Shown here piece by piece: positions 12,501 to 23,005 of a stretch of 64,000 bases of DNA. This DNA is from Apostichopus japonicus (taxonomy: Eukaryota > Echinodermata > Holothuroidea > Aspidochirotida > Stichopodidae), in assembly GCF_037975245.1 (NCBI RefSeq), contig NC_092578.1, positions 15,811,321 to 15,875,320 on the forward strand. Reading direction: 5' to 3'. Position 1 is the stretch's first letter, and every line of letters begins with the position of its first letter. Position numbers and translations under genes: made by a program. The notes under the pieces were generated by a model. That model saw nothing but the letters and a program-made list of their open reading frames with translations. It was not told the DNA's origin and ran no database searches.

Positions 12501-13464
12501 TTTCACGATAAAAGAAGACAAAAGTCATTTCTACTTACTTTGGGCAGGGGACAGCAGCCGTATTTGCCATCTGCTTGTGGACAACATGTGTTACCATCTT
12601 TGCAGTAGTACTTTCCACCGCAATGCACATTCTTCGCCACCTCCTTTTCAAACCAAGGCAATTTCTCTGATTCGCTGCTGCAAGTTCCTTCGCTGACATC
12701 ACAGGTGTACCCCGAGGGGCAACAATGTTCTCCATCGGAGCAGCATACAGCCTGCGAAATATTTAGGTACCAAACTGTCGACTGAAGAGCTCTTGCGATT
12801 GGGTTCATGAATTTTGGTCATTCTGACTCAACCAAATCATAGTCACATGCACAGTACGCTCGTACAGTAATCGATTACCCCCTAAAAAAAATCTATAAAC
12901 TAAAGAAAGATCTAAGTGGATAAACCATTGGAGCGGTCATACAGTCCTTTAGCAAGTACAGTATAGTCGAGGGACCTTTCGTGGGAAATTCCAACCAGTG
13001 TAACCTTAGCGATGGAAACCAAGCCAAACTGGATATATATGTTAGTATGTACTGTTACTGTGCAGGACCACAATGTGTTTTACACAAGAGTGAATGCAAA
13101 ATTAATGTTAGAGAAATAATTTAGCGTTCACATTTTGCGTCCATATGTACTAAGCATTTTTCAGGTTTCCTGAAACTTATTTCACCGATAAAATACCGAA
13201 GACAACATGATGCAGTGTACAGGATAAACTACCATGCATTTTTGCTAAATTTGTGCAGCATTTTTTTGCATCGCACTTTGCTACTTGTAAAAGTGAGAGA
13301 GAGTTAGAGAGAGAGAGACTCACGTTAGGTACAGGGCAACAGCCATATCCTCCTGATTCCAGCTCGCAACATGTTTTATTTTGGTCACATCTCGTCTCCT
13401 GGTCGGGACATAAGAGGGACAAAGCGACTGGGAGGACTCCCAGTAGCAAGAATAGTAGCTTCAT
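361..13464 (-). CDS. grn: Progranulin-like gene, multi-exon, 3' end outside window
   Basis: Thirteen exons join in phase 0 into an open frame of 941 codons: a signal peptide, then granulin modules with the pattern C-x6-C-x5-CC-x8-CC-x6-CC-x5-CC-x5-C-x6-C. Progranulins are secreted precursors whose 6-kDa granulin modules act as extracellular growth and lysosomal factors. Each internal exon starts with the second half of one module (AVCCSDHLHCC) and ends with the first half of the next (YGCCPLPN), so every intron cuts a granulin between CC pairs three and four. Twelve complete modules and half of a thirteenth are present. No stop codon or last exon is visible, so the gene continues to the left. 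The left-hand ten exons are almost identical and lie about 630-650 bp apart, indicating recent tandem duplication. Vertebrate progranulin has seven and a half modules, so this one is much longer. The family call is very secure; the exact number of expressed modules is not. Confidence 0.93.
995..1219 (-). CDS. grn: Granulin gene exon 12 (array unit)
   Basis: 75 codons in phase 0, acceptor TCGCAG, donor GTAAGA. Linker is MNWFEKTEATTVG. Cysteine pattern is complete. Confidence 0.92.
1636..1860 (-). CDS. grn: Granulin gene exon 11 (array unit)
   Basis: 75 codons in phase 0. Its acceptor is TACGTAG, not the TGCAG or CGCAG of the other units. Linker is MNWFEKTEATTVG and the cysteine pattern is complete. 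Confidence 0.91.
2287..2342 (-). pseudogene. Truncated granulin exon relic
   Basis: Only the last part of an array exon is left: NTCCLLSSGQYGCCPLPN followed by a GTAAGA donor. Upstream on the minus strand it joins directly to intron sequence (the segment beginning CTGATTCTG that belongs to the other side of a unit), so the acceptor and about 170 bp of exon are gone. Without an acceptor it should be skipped. The cause is an internal deletion of one repeat unit. Confidence 0.85.
2531..2755 (-). CDS. grn: Granulin gene exon 10 (array unit)
   Basis: 75 codons in phase 0. Linker is MAWFEKNEATAVG. The next unit downstream on the transcript is the truncated relic at 2287-2342, so this exon should splice directly to the exon at 1636-1860, which keeps the frame. 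Confidence 0.9.
3182..3406 (-). CDS. grn: Granulin gene exon 9 (array unit)
   Basis: 75 codons in phase 0. Linker is MNWFEKTEVFTVG, with VF where other units have AT. Cysteine pattern is complete. Confidence 0.92.
3823..4047 (-). CDS. grn: Granulin gene exon 8 (array unit)
   Basis: 75 codons in phase 0. Linker is MAWFEKTEATAVG. Acceptor TTGCAG and donor GTAAGT (the only array unit with that donor). Confidence 0.92.
4456..4680 (-). CDS. grn: Granulin gene exon 7 (array unit)
   Basis: 75 codons in phase 0, acceptor TTGCAG, donor GTAAGA. Linker is MNWFEKTEATTVG. It is the first unit to the left of the inserted repeat. The intron between this exon and exon 6 is therefore about 2.7 kb instead of about 0.4 kb. 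Confidence 0.92.
4867..7140. mobile_element. 2.3-kb repeat inserted in a granulin intron
   Basis: Comparing intron units shows the standard run ACACAACAAAAATAAGAAG broken after ACACAACAA and resumed at AAAAATAAGAAG, so the segment between is an insertion. It has no usable ORF. It holds tandem copies of a TGACC-rich segment of about 260-400 bp (anchors near 5468, 5869, 6267 and 6526, each TAACT-like followed by cacacgaaggtcac), and duplicated segments around TTGTTGAGTTAT (5230 and 7022) and near 5010/5307. It ends in a hairpin, GGTTCCTTTGC and GCAAGGAACC at 7113-7140; GGTTCCTTGC also occurs near the left end. The class is not recognised. Confidence 0.7.
7378..7602 (-). CDS. grn: Granulin gene exon 6 (array unit, S-Y variant)
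   Basis: 75 codons in phase 0. Carries MAWFEKNEATTVG and CPGGQSYCPDGN, where tyrosine replaces the usual glutamate before the second cysteine. It is the first unit to the right of the repeat insertion at 4867-7140. Confidence 0.92.
8032..8256 (-). CDS. grn: Granulin gene exon 5 (array unit)
   Basis: 75 codons in phase 0, CAG acceptor, GTAAGA donor. Reads AVCCSDHLHCCPNGYTC, the linker MAWFEKTEATTVG, then CPGGQSECPDGNTCC to PLPN. Cysteine pattern is complete. Confidence 0.92.
8594..8818 (-). CDS. grn: Granulin gene exon 4 (first 225-bp array-type exon)
   Basis: 75 codons, CAG acceptor and GTAAGA donor. It differs from the other array exons mainly in its 5' half (AVCCPDQIHCCQNGFTC, DPSRGSC) and reads VICPGGQSEC in the next module. 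The 3' half matches the array exactly at protein level. It looks like the boundary unit between the old and the recently amplified part. Confidence 0.9.
9196..9926. repeat. 15-bp minisatellite
   Basis: About 45 tandem copies of TACTGTAATCTGATG with variants (TTATC for TAATC, CATG for GATG), decaying at the right end. The unit length is a multiple of three, so chance ORFs of 5-residue repeats run through both strands. It lies in the intron between granulin exons 3 and 4. Confidence 0.93.
10627..10845 (-). CDS. grn: Granulin gene exon 3 (diverged, short second half)
   Basis: 73 codons between an AAG acceptor and a GTAAGA donor. The second half of granulin 2 is compressed: CC-x3-CC and a final C-x4-C in place of x5 and x6 (AECCDTHCCPEGFSCDGDQC). 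All twelve cysteines of granulin 2 are still present. The first half of granulin 3 is standard (VMCPDRRSECPDGSTCC). Confidence 0.88.
11820..12535. other. Granulin intron sequence with TA tract
   Basis: No exon seen. It contains a TA tract at about 12141-12185 and A- and T-rich runs. It lies between the diverged granulin exons 2 and 3. Confidence 0.5.
12539..12751 (-). CDS. grn: Granulin gene exon 2 (diverged)
   Basis: 71 codons between a CAG acceptor and a GTAAGT donor. It holds the second half of granulin 1 (AVCCSDGEHCCPSGYTC) and the first half of granulin 2, where the first cysteine spacing is x5 instead of x6 (HCGGKYYC). The linker contains PWFEKEVAKN, related to the WFEK linker of the array. 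Sequence is clearly diverged from the array exons, so this is an older unit. Confidence 0.9.
13324..13464 (-). CDS. grn: Granulin gene exon 1: signal peptide and first half of granulin 1
   Basis: The frame starts MKLLFLLLGVLPVALS, a typical signal peptide, with likely cleavage before LLCPD. It then gives C-x6-C-x5-CC-x8-CC and stops after PVPN at a GTGAGT donor. The ATG follows a CAG acceptor and pyrimidine tract directly, so the 5' UTR should sit in an upstream exon. Length is 47 codons, phase 0 at the 3' side. Confidence 0.92.
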
Positions 13465-14792
13465 CTGGTAAAAATGAAAAGAAAAAAAATTTAAAATAAA
13501 AAATTATTTGAAGCAAACTTTACAGATTGACAGGAATTATAAAACAGTTCCTTCCATGGAAATTCAATACACATTTAAACCAGCTTTTCATAGTAAAGAG
13601 GTGTTGCTACGAAATGAAAACATTACAATGCCTTTAAGATTTGACACTTATGAACGTTCCTTTCGATCTTTCTTAGAGTGTGTTTATTCAAATAAAGACC
13701 CAGTTTGTTCTTTTCTCAGTGTGTGGTTTTGCCACAGACTGTCATGAAGAACTTTCCCAAACTAGTTGAGAAAAAAACTGTTATTCGATTCAAATGGTAG
13801 AAATCACAGATTTAATGTTTGCTGCACGCAAAATGCAGAAGACTTGATCAAGTCTAAATACTATATATACAGTATGATGTCATCGAACTACATCTGCTTT
13901 AACCTTTTATCTTTCTCTTTATTTCTTTTAGAATGTTTTTTTTTCCTTTTGTATTTTGGAGATGGCTTTTGCAAATACTGAATCTAAAACATTGAAGCTT
14001 TTTACACATGATCTAAATGATGGTTTTAGTTTCTGTGTCAACAGTGCTGTTAACTTTCTACCTTGAAAATATGAAAAAGAAAGAAAAAAAGAAAAAAAAA
14101 GAGAAATGTGAAAGGTTTTAGATCCTATGACATCACTATGACATCATAGTTCTACAAAATGATGGCTCTTTGAAACTGGGATATCTCCCAAACAGAGCAA
14201 GATTATTCTTAGCTATAATTGGGGGAAGTTCTCTGTCATAGTTTAGTTAAGTTTTGGAGACTGAAGGATCAGGAAGCCTTACAGTAGCTATAATATTTGA
14301 GACCCTATCCGTGTTAGATCAAGGATGAACACCTGCTTATTTCAAGCCTTCTACTCTTCGATTAATTAGTGTTCAGAGGATAACGAGGCAGGGGTGTGAA
14401 TTGGCTCCCATTCCTGCTCTCGGAACGGCCATTTAACGTCCCCATCGGACGGACGAGAGTGTATAATCCCAGCGTCTGACCACTTTCTCAAAATACTGAG
14501 GTACTGTCGGCAAAGGCACCCCATTCGACATTGCTGCAGTGCAGCCATGGGGAACAAAGTTGTTTCAAAACAGAGTGCAGAACAGCAAGTCCTAGCCCCT
14601 TTTTTCCAAGTTACCGACCAGAAATCCCGAATACCAGAAATATAGGATGTTTGGTTTCGTGTCCCCTGACATTTTCTAGGAATTTATATAAACAATTCAA
14701 CATTTTAACTCAAATTTAGAATCTTTTCAATTTAGAAAGTCATTTCTGATGGGAAAACCATAGATTGCTATTGGATGTAAAACCCTCCTTAC

Positions 14793-14882
14793 TATGACCC
14801 GGCCGGGTTTCGAACCTGATTGCTAAGCCTCATTGCTTCAAATGCCACCCACCTTTGTCCACTCGGCCACAGCACCGGTATA
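14793..14882 (-). repeat. tRNA-derived SINE head or tRNA pseudogene
   Basis: The minus strand has a perfect A-box-like TGGCCGAGTGG (14869-14859) and B-box-like GGTTCGAAACC (14816-14806), 42 bases apart. This is the layout of a class II (Leu or Ser) tRNA with a long variable arm. The acceptor stem does not pair well, so it is a SINE head or dead tRNA rather than a working gene. Confidence 0.6.
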
Positions 14883-14970
14883 CATACTTTTCTTTTGCAT
14901 ACCTTTTTTGGCATACCCGATTGCATACTTTGTTTTTGGAACCCGGAAAAACGAAACAACAATGTCAGAT

Positions 14971-15096
14971 TACTTACGGTACCGACCACAGAGCTGCCTG
15001 CCAGTCATAAATTTGGTCGCAAAATTTATTGCCTTTTATGATTAAATTGTCAACAAAGATATAAATGCTTCTAAAATAGGTCTTTCGGTACTTACA
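14971..15096 (-). promoter_or_regulatory. Candidate splice donors for a 5' UTR exon of the granulin gene
   Basis: The first coding exon begins at its ATG right after an acceptor, so an upstream non-coding exon is expected. Two strong minus-strand donors are visible: ACT-GTAAGTACC with its GT at 15095, and ACC-GTAAGTAATC with its GT at 14977. Either could end that exon. No promoter element could be singled out. Confidence 0.3.
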
Positions 15097-15892
15097 GTGA
15101 CAGTACACAATATCGACATTTATTATCAAATATTTGTACAGGAGGGAAACATGTTTTTCTTACTTTATCTGCACAAATACACATTGCATTAACCTGTGTA
15201 GCTCAAATTCATGTCTCTAGTGTCTAGTCTAGGCTAGGCTAGCCCCACGTTACACCTTCAGTCTTACCCTTAGTCCTAGCTATGATCTACTTATTCTAAA
15301 CCGAACTGAATTTAATAGGCCTAGGCTAGTTAGTAACAAATTTCAGAAAATACAGCACTGCAAGCCTTGGCCTAGAAATTAAAGTAGTATATACGGTCAA
15401 CAGTAACACTGTAACAGAGTTAGTCTAAAGCCTTGAAAGTTCACGAAACTGAAAAGTTGAAAGAACAAGTGCAAGCAACAATGCCCTTCTTTACCTCTTG
15501 TTCTTTCTGCATAAGCAAAATAATGTGACTTGCTAGACCTCTTCCATAAAAGTTGGTATGATGTTAGTAAAGACTAAAGCCGGTGTTCCTTGTTCTTGTT
15601 TTGGTGTGTGTAACGCTCTACACTCAAGGATCATGTGCTACAATTTCAACTAGTAATGTACAATGGGAAACAGAAAAATCACATGACTCTGATCTCCTGT
15701 GTTACCAAACTGGTATTGACTTTTTGTGCCAACTGTTATCGGCCAAAAGAATTGTCAGATTAAAAGCACGTTTTGTTTTGTTTCCTTATAAACCCGACTT
15801 TTGGAAACAATGGAAAGGACCTCAAGGTTTGATTGTTTTACTTTATTGTACGAAAATGAAGGAAAGCTGTAAGATAATTATTATTATATGCA

Positions 15893-16291
15893 GATGGATG
15901 GATGGATGGATGGATGGATGGATGGATGGATGGATGGATGGATGGATGGATGGATGGATGGATGGATGGATGGATGGATGGATGGATGGATGGATGGATG
16001 GATGGATGGATGGATGGATGGATGGATGGATGGATGGATGGATGGATGGATGGATGGATGGATGGATGGATGGATGGATGGATGGATGGATGGATGGATG
16101 GATGGATGGATGGATGGATGGATGGATGGATGGATGGATGGATGGATGGATGGATGGATGGATGGATGGATGGATGGATGGATGGATGGATGGATGGATG
16201 GATGGATGGATGGATGGATGGATGGATGGATGGATGGATGGATGGATGGATGGATGGATGGATGGATGGATGGATGGATGGATGGATGGAT
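15893..16291. repeat. (GATG)n tetranucleotide microsatellite
   Basis: About 100 uninterrupted copies of GATG over 399 bp with no variant seen. All forward frames read MDGW-type repeats and all reverse frames read HPSI-type repeats, so ORFs here are artefacts. It lies in the intergenic region between the granulin and Dickkopf-like genes. Confidence 0.97.
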
Positions 16292-17198
16292 CATAGTTCC
16301 TCCCCTACACCCACCCTCATGTATCATTTCATTACAAGTTTCTGTGGGCGAAAACCTTGAGATATACGGTTCTCAAAAGCCTGATCACCAAACACACACT
16401 CACACATCCACCTATTGGTTGGCGTGTAACATAGAGGTTCATGATGCTTTCAGCATTGCTTCTTTTATTGACATGTATTGACATGTATGTAAATACAGCT
16501 CGATAAGATAAATCTACCATGAACCGGTTGTGATATTTTGCAGACTGCAGACTGTCGCTGAGAACGGGATTTTACAGACTTGGATTTGTATCATACAACA
16601 TGTAGTATTTGACGATAAAAAGAAACTTAGGGGGAAACGACAGAGACCATGGATTGCTATGGGTTCGGTCGGGCTGACATTTTGATGACGTATTTGGTCG
16701 GAAACAAATCTCAGTCGACGCAGCCTAGGAATATCGCGTGTATACTGTGGTGAACGGTATAACTAGGCTAGTTGGTTTTCTACAAAATGTGAGCGGCAAA
16801 AAATGTGTTCAATTCAGGTGTTGTTTCTTCAATTTTTTGAGTATGCTAGGCAGTACTTAAAGGCGTAAGGGAACCCCACCCAACCCCCCAACCCCACCAA
16901 ACCACGGCCGGGCCCAGCCCGACACCCACCCCCGGTTGCAAATTCCAAGTCAGTCTGCAGTCTGCAAATTACCACAGCCGACTATAAACTATTCCGATAG
17001 TCAGTTAACACCGTGGAATGCTAACAAAACATATATTGTTATCATTGTGTACGGTTACAGAAGCCAACTGATCTGTCAACCGTAAACCTCAAACAAGTAC
17101 CATCTACAACTTCACGTGACTGATTTCAACTGCCAAGGAGGGCGATTTTCATTGGATATACACGAGTTGCGTGGATGGGATATAGTGACCTGCATATG

Positions 17199-17202
<4 letters not shown>

Positions 17203-17281
<79 letters not shown>
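17203..17281. repeat. (TA)n microsatellite
   Basis: Uninterrupted TA repeats of about 78 bp, intergenic. Confidence 0.95.
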
Positions 17282-17285
<4 letters not shown>

Positions 17286-18364
17286 CATAGACACACCGTG
17301 GTAAAAGTTATGTACATAACGTTTCTCTGGTATCCGTTAGTTCAACACTTTCGGATCCAACCTGGGGGCAATGAACCGCATTTGAACCGCCCTATTGCAA
17401 CGCGTCTGATGACACCAGAACCGATTCAACAGCTATAAGAATATATATGTACACGGTGTAACGTGTACATTATTTATGCATGTTCTTTAAACGACTTGTG
17501 GTAAGCATAATAATAAACCTCTATCACATGTCGAAATGTCCAGCCGGTTTGATGATTTGTAAGATTACGTCATGTCCGTCCTGTTATTGTGATTCCCGGA
17601 ATGAAGTCATATATAGGGCAATATATAGCCCATGCATGTTTGATAATGATTTATTGCCGTGTGTCAGTGTGTTGGTATATATGTTTCTTGGCAATATATG
17701 GTATGGGCAGTATCACGTATGATACCTGTATAATAGTCTATTCTTGGTAAGATCGCAGAATTATAACCTAAACGTGGACAATAATTTGTCAAGATTCCAA
17801 AAAAGAACGAAACATGAGATTTTAAAAGAGGCACCTGAAACAAAGAACACATGATCATTTTTCATTTATATATAGCTTCAACTGTGTTTAATCATATCAA
17901 CGTATAGTATTTAACGGAATTTTATATTGTGTTGGTATAAGATATATGATCAAGTTATAACATCGAAATAAATTAGTGATTTCAATTGTGGGAAGGACCC
18001 CTATATCTCACAGCAACGAGAAATAACTTTACCAATTGGTAGATAGATGATTGTGCCATTGTAGGGATCGAACCAAGTTTTTGGAAAATCGTTCCTTTGG
18101 CAAACAAAATTTCTCAAACAACGAGATGAAACTATAGTCATTTTGATGAACTAATATATTTTGTTATCCCAACTATTGAATGCAAATTGCATTATTGATT
18201 GACCATCTAATGATCGCAAAGATTTCTTGTAATTTTTGTCCGAACAATTCGCAAGAAAATAATGCGATCACAAAAATGAATAACATAAATAATCAAAATC
18301 GTTGCACTATTAATTGTCTTGGCTTTGATTGTGAGCACTCAAAACCATAGAGTTATACATATAA

Positions 18365-18366
<2 letters not shown>

Positions 18367-18426
<60 letters not shown>

Positions 18427-18431
18427 ATATA
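18367..18431. repeat. (TA)n microsatellite
   Basis: TA repeats with one TTTA interruption, followed by a short CATA tract. Confidence 0.93.
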
Positions 18432-19900
18432 ATACATACATACATACATTATATGCATTATGCACATTTTGATACGTATTGAACCTTTTGAGGTTGAGGC
18501 CGGACGGGACTGAGAGGGGAGAGCTAGAATGGACACAGACGGGCATCGGGGTCAATTAGGGGTCACGTAGAAATATGGGATAAAAAATAATGTAATGGCC
18601 ATTTTCATGAAGACTTCAAAAAGTCGGCCCCTGTGACATGATTGTCGGCCCAGTTCTCGACTCCATAGGGTCTGAAGTGAGTTTTGCAAAATTGGTCGGT
18701 ATTCTCTCTGCACGAAGTAGTTCCATCTAAGGTCATGCGGTTGTTAAAACCACAAAGTACGCTAGAACCTTTAGTGTTTTTTTTAAATTATAAATTATTA
18801 CTTTATTAAATTTTAGCAGAGGTGAATGACAACTGAATACCCCGAGGTTACATAGTTCAGTATAAACGCTTTTTGCATATGAGTATCAGTGACTATTATT
18901 TGAATTTCTAGCATAACTTGGGCCCAATTTTGATGACCTTTATAGAATAAGTATTAATAAAGCTATACAAATAGTTTTAATTGTTTTTTGTTTTTTTAAT
19001 TATTATGGTACTATGGTTATTGGATGTAAGTGATATCTTCAGCTTTCATAAGTACTTATTCTTGTTTTATTTTTACTCTTGTTTTTCTTGCAACCATGCA
19101 TGAATATAGGAAGTTTATGTGATCATTTTCAATTTCAGACAACAATGCCAACAGGTGGACTGAATGAAAGTTCATTAGTAAGCAAAGCACGAGAGTGAAA
19201 ATGGTTTCACTATTCTTGATACATGGAAACTAAACAAATACATTTTCTTTTTCGATTTAAAAAGAAAATTCCAAATTAACCAATATATATTATAGTGCTC
19301 GATTATTTATTTTATGATATACAGTGTCTCCTTCCTTGTGTTATTATTGCTGAGCATGGTAAATAGAAACATCGTTATTTCGAACTTACAAGCCAATTTC
19401 ACTTTGTGTTTCATTTGTTATGGCAAGTCTTTGGGTGTCATGTCAAGGGACGAGGGAGCCGAGGAAGAGGGGGGGGGGTACGTGCCCCAATTTTCAATTT
19501 TTTTTTAAACACATCAAACATGAGATTCTGTTAAAAATTAGAAGTGCCACTTTTGGAACTAAATTTTTCTATTAAAAAGGTTCCCTCTAATTGTTACAAA
19601 ACAAAAAGAAAAAATGATCTTTTGTTGAAAAATTAAGCAGAAAAAAAAAAATTGAAATGAAAAGAATTTCCATTTATAACTTTCACATACTGGAATTTAT
19701 GCTACAGAATGCACAGAGAATCCATACAATTAAACAGTTTTTAAGTAACTCCTCAAAATGAAGGTTACATTCTCCACTACCTCTCGAAATTTGTGCCTAG
19801 TCCACTCACAGCCATCACAGCCATCACAGTCGATATAGGATTAGGAGATGCTAACATTGGCAAACTACTGCCAACCACCATCACCCCCCCCCCCCCGCCC

Positions 19901-20274
19901 CAGTGGCGGAGCTAGGGTATTGGTAAGAGGGCGAGAATGGTCTGTAGGGGCGCTTTCGACACTATCTAAGCGGAGCGCCACCACAGGTTGGTGCGGAGCG
20001 TACAGAATTTTTTGAGTAAAGATACTCCCTAGATCGCCGGAAATGACCTTTCCGGGCCTTGCTTATTTGCAATAAATAGCTGTTAGAGCATTTTGTCAGA
20101 AAATTACACCAACAAAATGTGACAAATATCAATAGGTAGATGAGAGCGCAATAAAAAAGTCAATAATCGCGAATAAGTAAAAAGTGGTAAAAGCTGAAAA
20201 GGGCGCCAGCAGTCCAATTGAGTCCGTCGGGGGGGGGGCATCCGGCCACTGACTGTATGGACACTCCGCCACTG
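19901..20274. mobile_element. MITE, CAGTGGCGGAG terminal repeat family
   Basis: Begins CAGTGGCGGAGCTAGGG and ends CTCCGCCACTG, giving terminal inverted repeats of 11 bp. The interior (taagcggagcgccaccac; gtaaagatactccctagatc) recurs in the opposite orientation at 51607-51981. There is no ORF, so it is non-autonomous. The termini resemble hAT elements. The target duplication cannot be read because the flank is poly-C. Confidence 0.75.
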
Positions 20275-21204
20275 ACCCCCTACCACCCTCCCGAGCCTGA
20301 ACGAAGGCTGAGTTAGTGAGGTTTGCTCGTAACATTTTTTAATTTAGGGGTGGTGATCGAGGCAAGGAGGCAAAAAGACTTGTTATAAGTTTAAAGGTAG
20401 AAGTTTTTAAAAAGTACTTTCTTGGAGGTCTTTACTCTCCAAATTGTTCTCAGACATTGTTAAGTAACACACAAGATGACTGAATGTCTCAGTGAGGAAA
20501 ATTTCCTTTAAGGTTGTGAAAACAGTTGTGAAAACAGTTTAAGAATTAGGACCAAAGGTGACCATATTTGAATATCTAGGATATTTGGGGCCAATTCAGG
20601 ATACCTTTAAGGACAGTTCAATTGAACCGCGAAACTCAGCCAAACAATATGACCTTTCTTGTCAAAGTTATAACTAATTGTCTATTATATACACAATTTT
20701 CACAATATGTTGAAATGTGTGACCTATTAGGATTATAAAATTATGATCTAAACAAATTCTTCTTCTTCTTCTTCCTCCTCCTCCTCTTCTTTCCTCTACA
20801 CGCGAACTCATTCCTTCAGACATCATAACAAATCTCTGAGAATATCATCAGTTTTCTTCATTTCCATGCATTTGCAGTTGTGTTGTATATATAAAGATAG
20901 AATTATATTTATTTATATTGTTTTGATGTTTATTACAACAGCATGTATTATTATTTTCAGAATGTACGTGTTCCCATCACGTGTTCCTGCTAGCATGCAT
21001 GCGAGACTGTATGCTTTCGTTTCTAAGAATAGGTTCTGGAATTTTCCATGAGAAGCACCTTGTTCAATGCACAGGAAATGGGGACAGTCATACGATATCT
21101 GACATAAATACCAGTCCAGGTAGTATTCTGATGTAACTTTCACTTTCAATGGCGACCGAATATACATGTAGCACCCCTAATTTGTTTGTTAATGTATATA
21201 AATA

Positions 21205-22080
21205 CAGGCGCGTATCCAGGGGGGGTTGGGGGCGCGCGCCCCCCGGGTAAGAAAAAGAGGAGAGAAACAAAAGAGAGAAGGAAAAAGGGGAAAAAAGGGG
21301 GAAAGAAGGGGAGGAAGGAATGGAAAAGAAAAAGAAGAAAGAGAAAAAAAGGAAAAAGGAGGGAGTAGAAAAAAAACGGCAAGAAACCGGGAAGTGTCAG
21401 AGAACAGGCACGCGTCCCCACCATTATCCAAGACTGATTTGCGCCCATGCTCCACACTGTCGATGTGTGTAGTGTTCGGTTTCGGAAATATCTGGATTTT
21501 TTTTATTTCCTTCAACGAAGTTTTATAGTAGCCGTTTGAATTTTCGAAAATTCCCTGACCAACATTCTTCATCATACTTCCCTCTACTCGTGCAATTTTG
21601 ACCGGTCTGTTAGGGGTTGAAGGTGGTTTGTCTATATTGGTTGTCCATAGATGAAATTTTGTGCAACATTATGGGTATGTTTTCAAGTGAATTTAATCAC
21701 AAGAAATGTGAATTTTCAAGTTCTGAACAAATAATGGGCTTAAAACTTTGAATAATGGAGCTGAAGGGTATTGTGGGCCACGATGTAGAATCACCTACAT
21801 AAGGAATGATCCACAGGAGATGCGAAGAGGTCGAACAAGATGTGTGACTGGTGACAATCTTCAAAAAGGTTATAGATGAGAAAAACTATTTGGAAATACT
21901 TGGTTCTCAGGCAAAAGTGTACATCTGGTTGGTCAGTTATCAAGCCCGAGACGTGCCATTTCCGGTGATCAGGGGGTATCAAAACCAGAAATTTTCTTGT
22001 ACGCTGCCCGCCAACCGATGGTGGCGCTCCGCTTAGATAGTAATTCGCGCCCCCCGGGTTAGAAAATCCTGGATACGCCC

Positions 22081-22083
<3 letters not shown>
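21205..22083. mobile_element. MITE-like element, CAGGCGCGTATCCAGG family
   Basis: Starts CAGGCGCGTATCCAGG and ends CCTGGATACGCCCCTG, an inverted pair with one change. Inside are a 150-bp purine tract and a segment (gtgtagtgttcggtttcgga) shared with the copy at 50554-52673. No transposase ORF. It is flanked on the right by a TA tract, which blurs the target-site duplication. Confidence 0.75.

Positions 22084-22164
<81 letters not shown>
22084..22164. repeat. (TA)n microsatellite
   Basis: TA repeats starting at the edge of the preceding transposon-like element. Confidence 0.93.
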
Positions 22165-22167
<3 letters not shown>

Positions 22168-22330
22168 GGTTGGTTGGCGTCTATCTTGGCGCAGAGTGCT
22201 CTATGTCCGGTGGACAGAGCGGAATATATGTTGAGACTAGTTGAGACTAGTGGAACACTAGTAGTTGTAACTCAGAGTTTCACGCGTTGAGCTATCATCA
22301 GACAACTCTTGTCTGATGAGCGATCATCAG

Positions 22331-22334
<4 letters not shown>

Positions 22335-22425
<91 letters not shown>

Positions 22426-22524
22426 GTATGTATATACGTATATATATATATATGTGTATATGTGTACATATATATATACATATATATATATATACACACA
22501 CACACATATGTGTATGTGTGTATG

Positions 22525-22556
<32 letters not shown>

Positions 22557-22580
22557 TATATATATATATATTTATATATA
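22335..22580. repeat. TA/TG/CA-rich simple repeat
   Basis: Long mixed (TA)n, (TG)n and (CA)n tract. All ORFs reading YIYI-type repeats here are low complexity. Confidence 0.93.
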
Positions 22581-22944
22581 CTAACGAAAAATTATCGAAA
22601 GAAAAACTCGACAGGTTTTTTTTTGGTTATTATTATGTACAATCGTTGTTTGTAACAAATATAGAAATCTGTTTATATACATAGATTACACTAGTTAACG
22701 CTAAATACATAGGACTTTCAAAGTCATGTCGTTAATATCTTCCTTAAGCATGATTACAAAATTAACTCCGTTTTACGTGAATGTACGATAAGGTAATTGT
22801 AAATGTTAAAAAAAAAATTAAAAAAAATTCAGAGACAGAGAGCGATAAAGAGAAAGGTGGGTGGAGAGGGAGAGAATTTACATTTCGAGGGCGCTATGAC
22901 CGAAAAGCTCCACAGATCTATTAAAAGCACTGGGAATTTCACCG

Positions 22945-23005
22945 TCAGACGGCTTGACATCGCATGTGATTTTGTCCATTCCAGTACCTATTGGACGGTG
23001 CTCTT
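22945..23005 (-). CDS. Dickkopf-like gene exon 4: C terminus and stop
   Basis: Acceptor CAACAG, 19 codons after the split glycine codon, then TGA at 22947-22945. The peptide ends MRCQAV, supplying the tenth cysteine of the colipase-type module, which supports this as the true last exon. Confidence 0.72.

Larger units (their letters stand above)
13480..15880. other. Intergenic region upstream of the granulin gene
   Basis: No protein exon was recognised on either strand. The stretch holds the tRNA-like element and candidate donors noted separately, A- and T-rich runs, and short direct repeats such as tatgacatcac. The granulin promoter is presumably here, but its position is not visible. Confidence 0.4.
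16292..19900. other. Intergenic stretch without recognised genes
   Basis: AT-rich sequence with two TA tracts. No splice-bounded coding segment, RNA gene or long ORF was recognised on either strand. Confidence 0.4.

Noticed and set aside
15583..16481. ORFs with long MDGW repeats and the reverse HPSI repeats
   Set aside because: They are the reading of a (GATG)n microsatellite.
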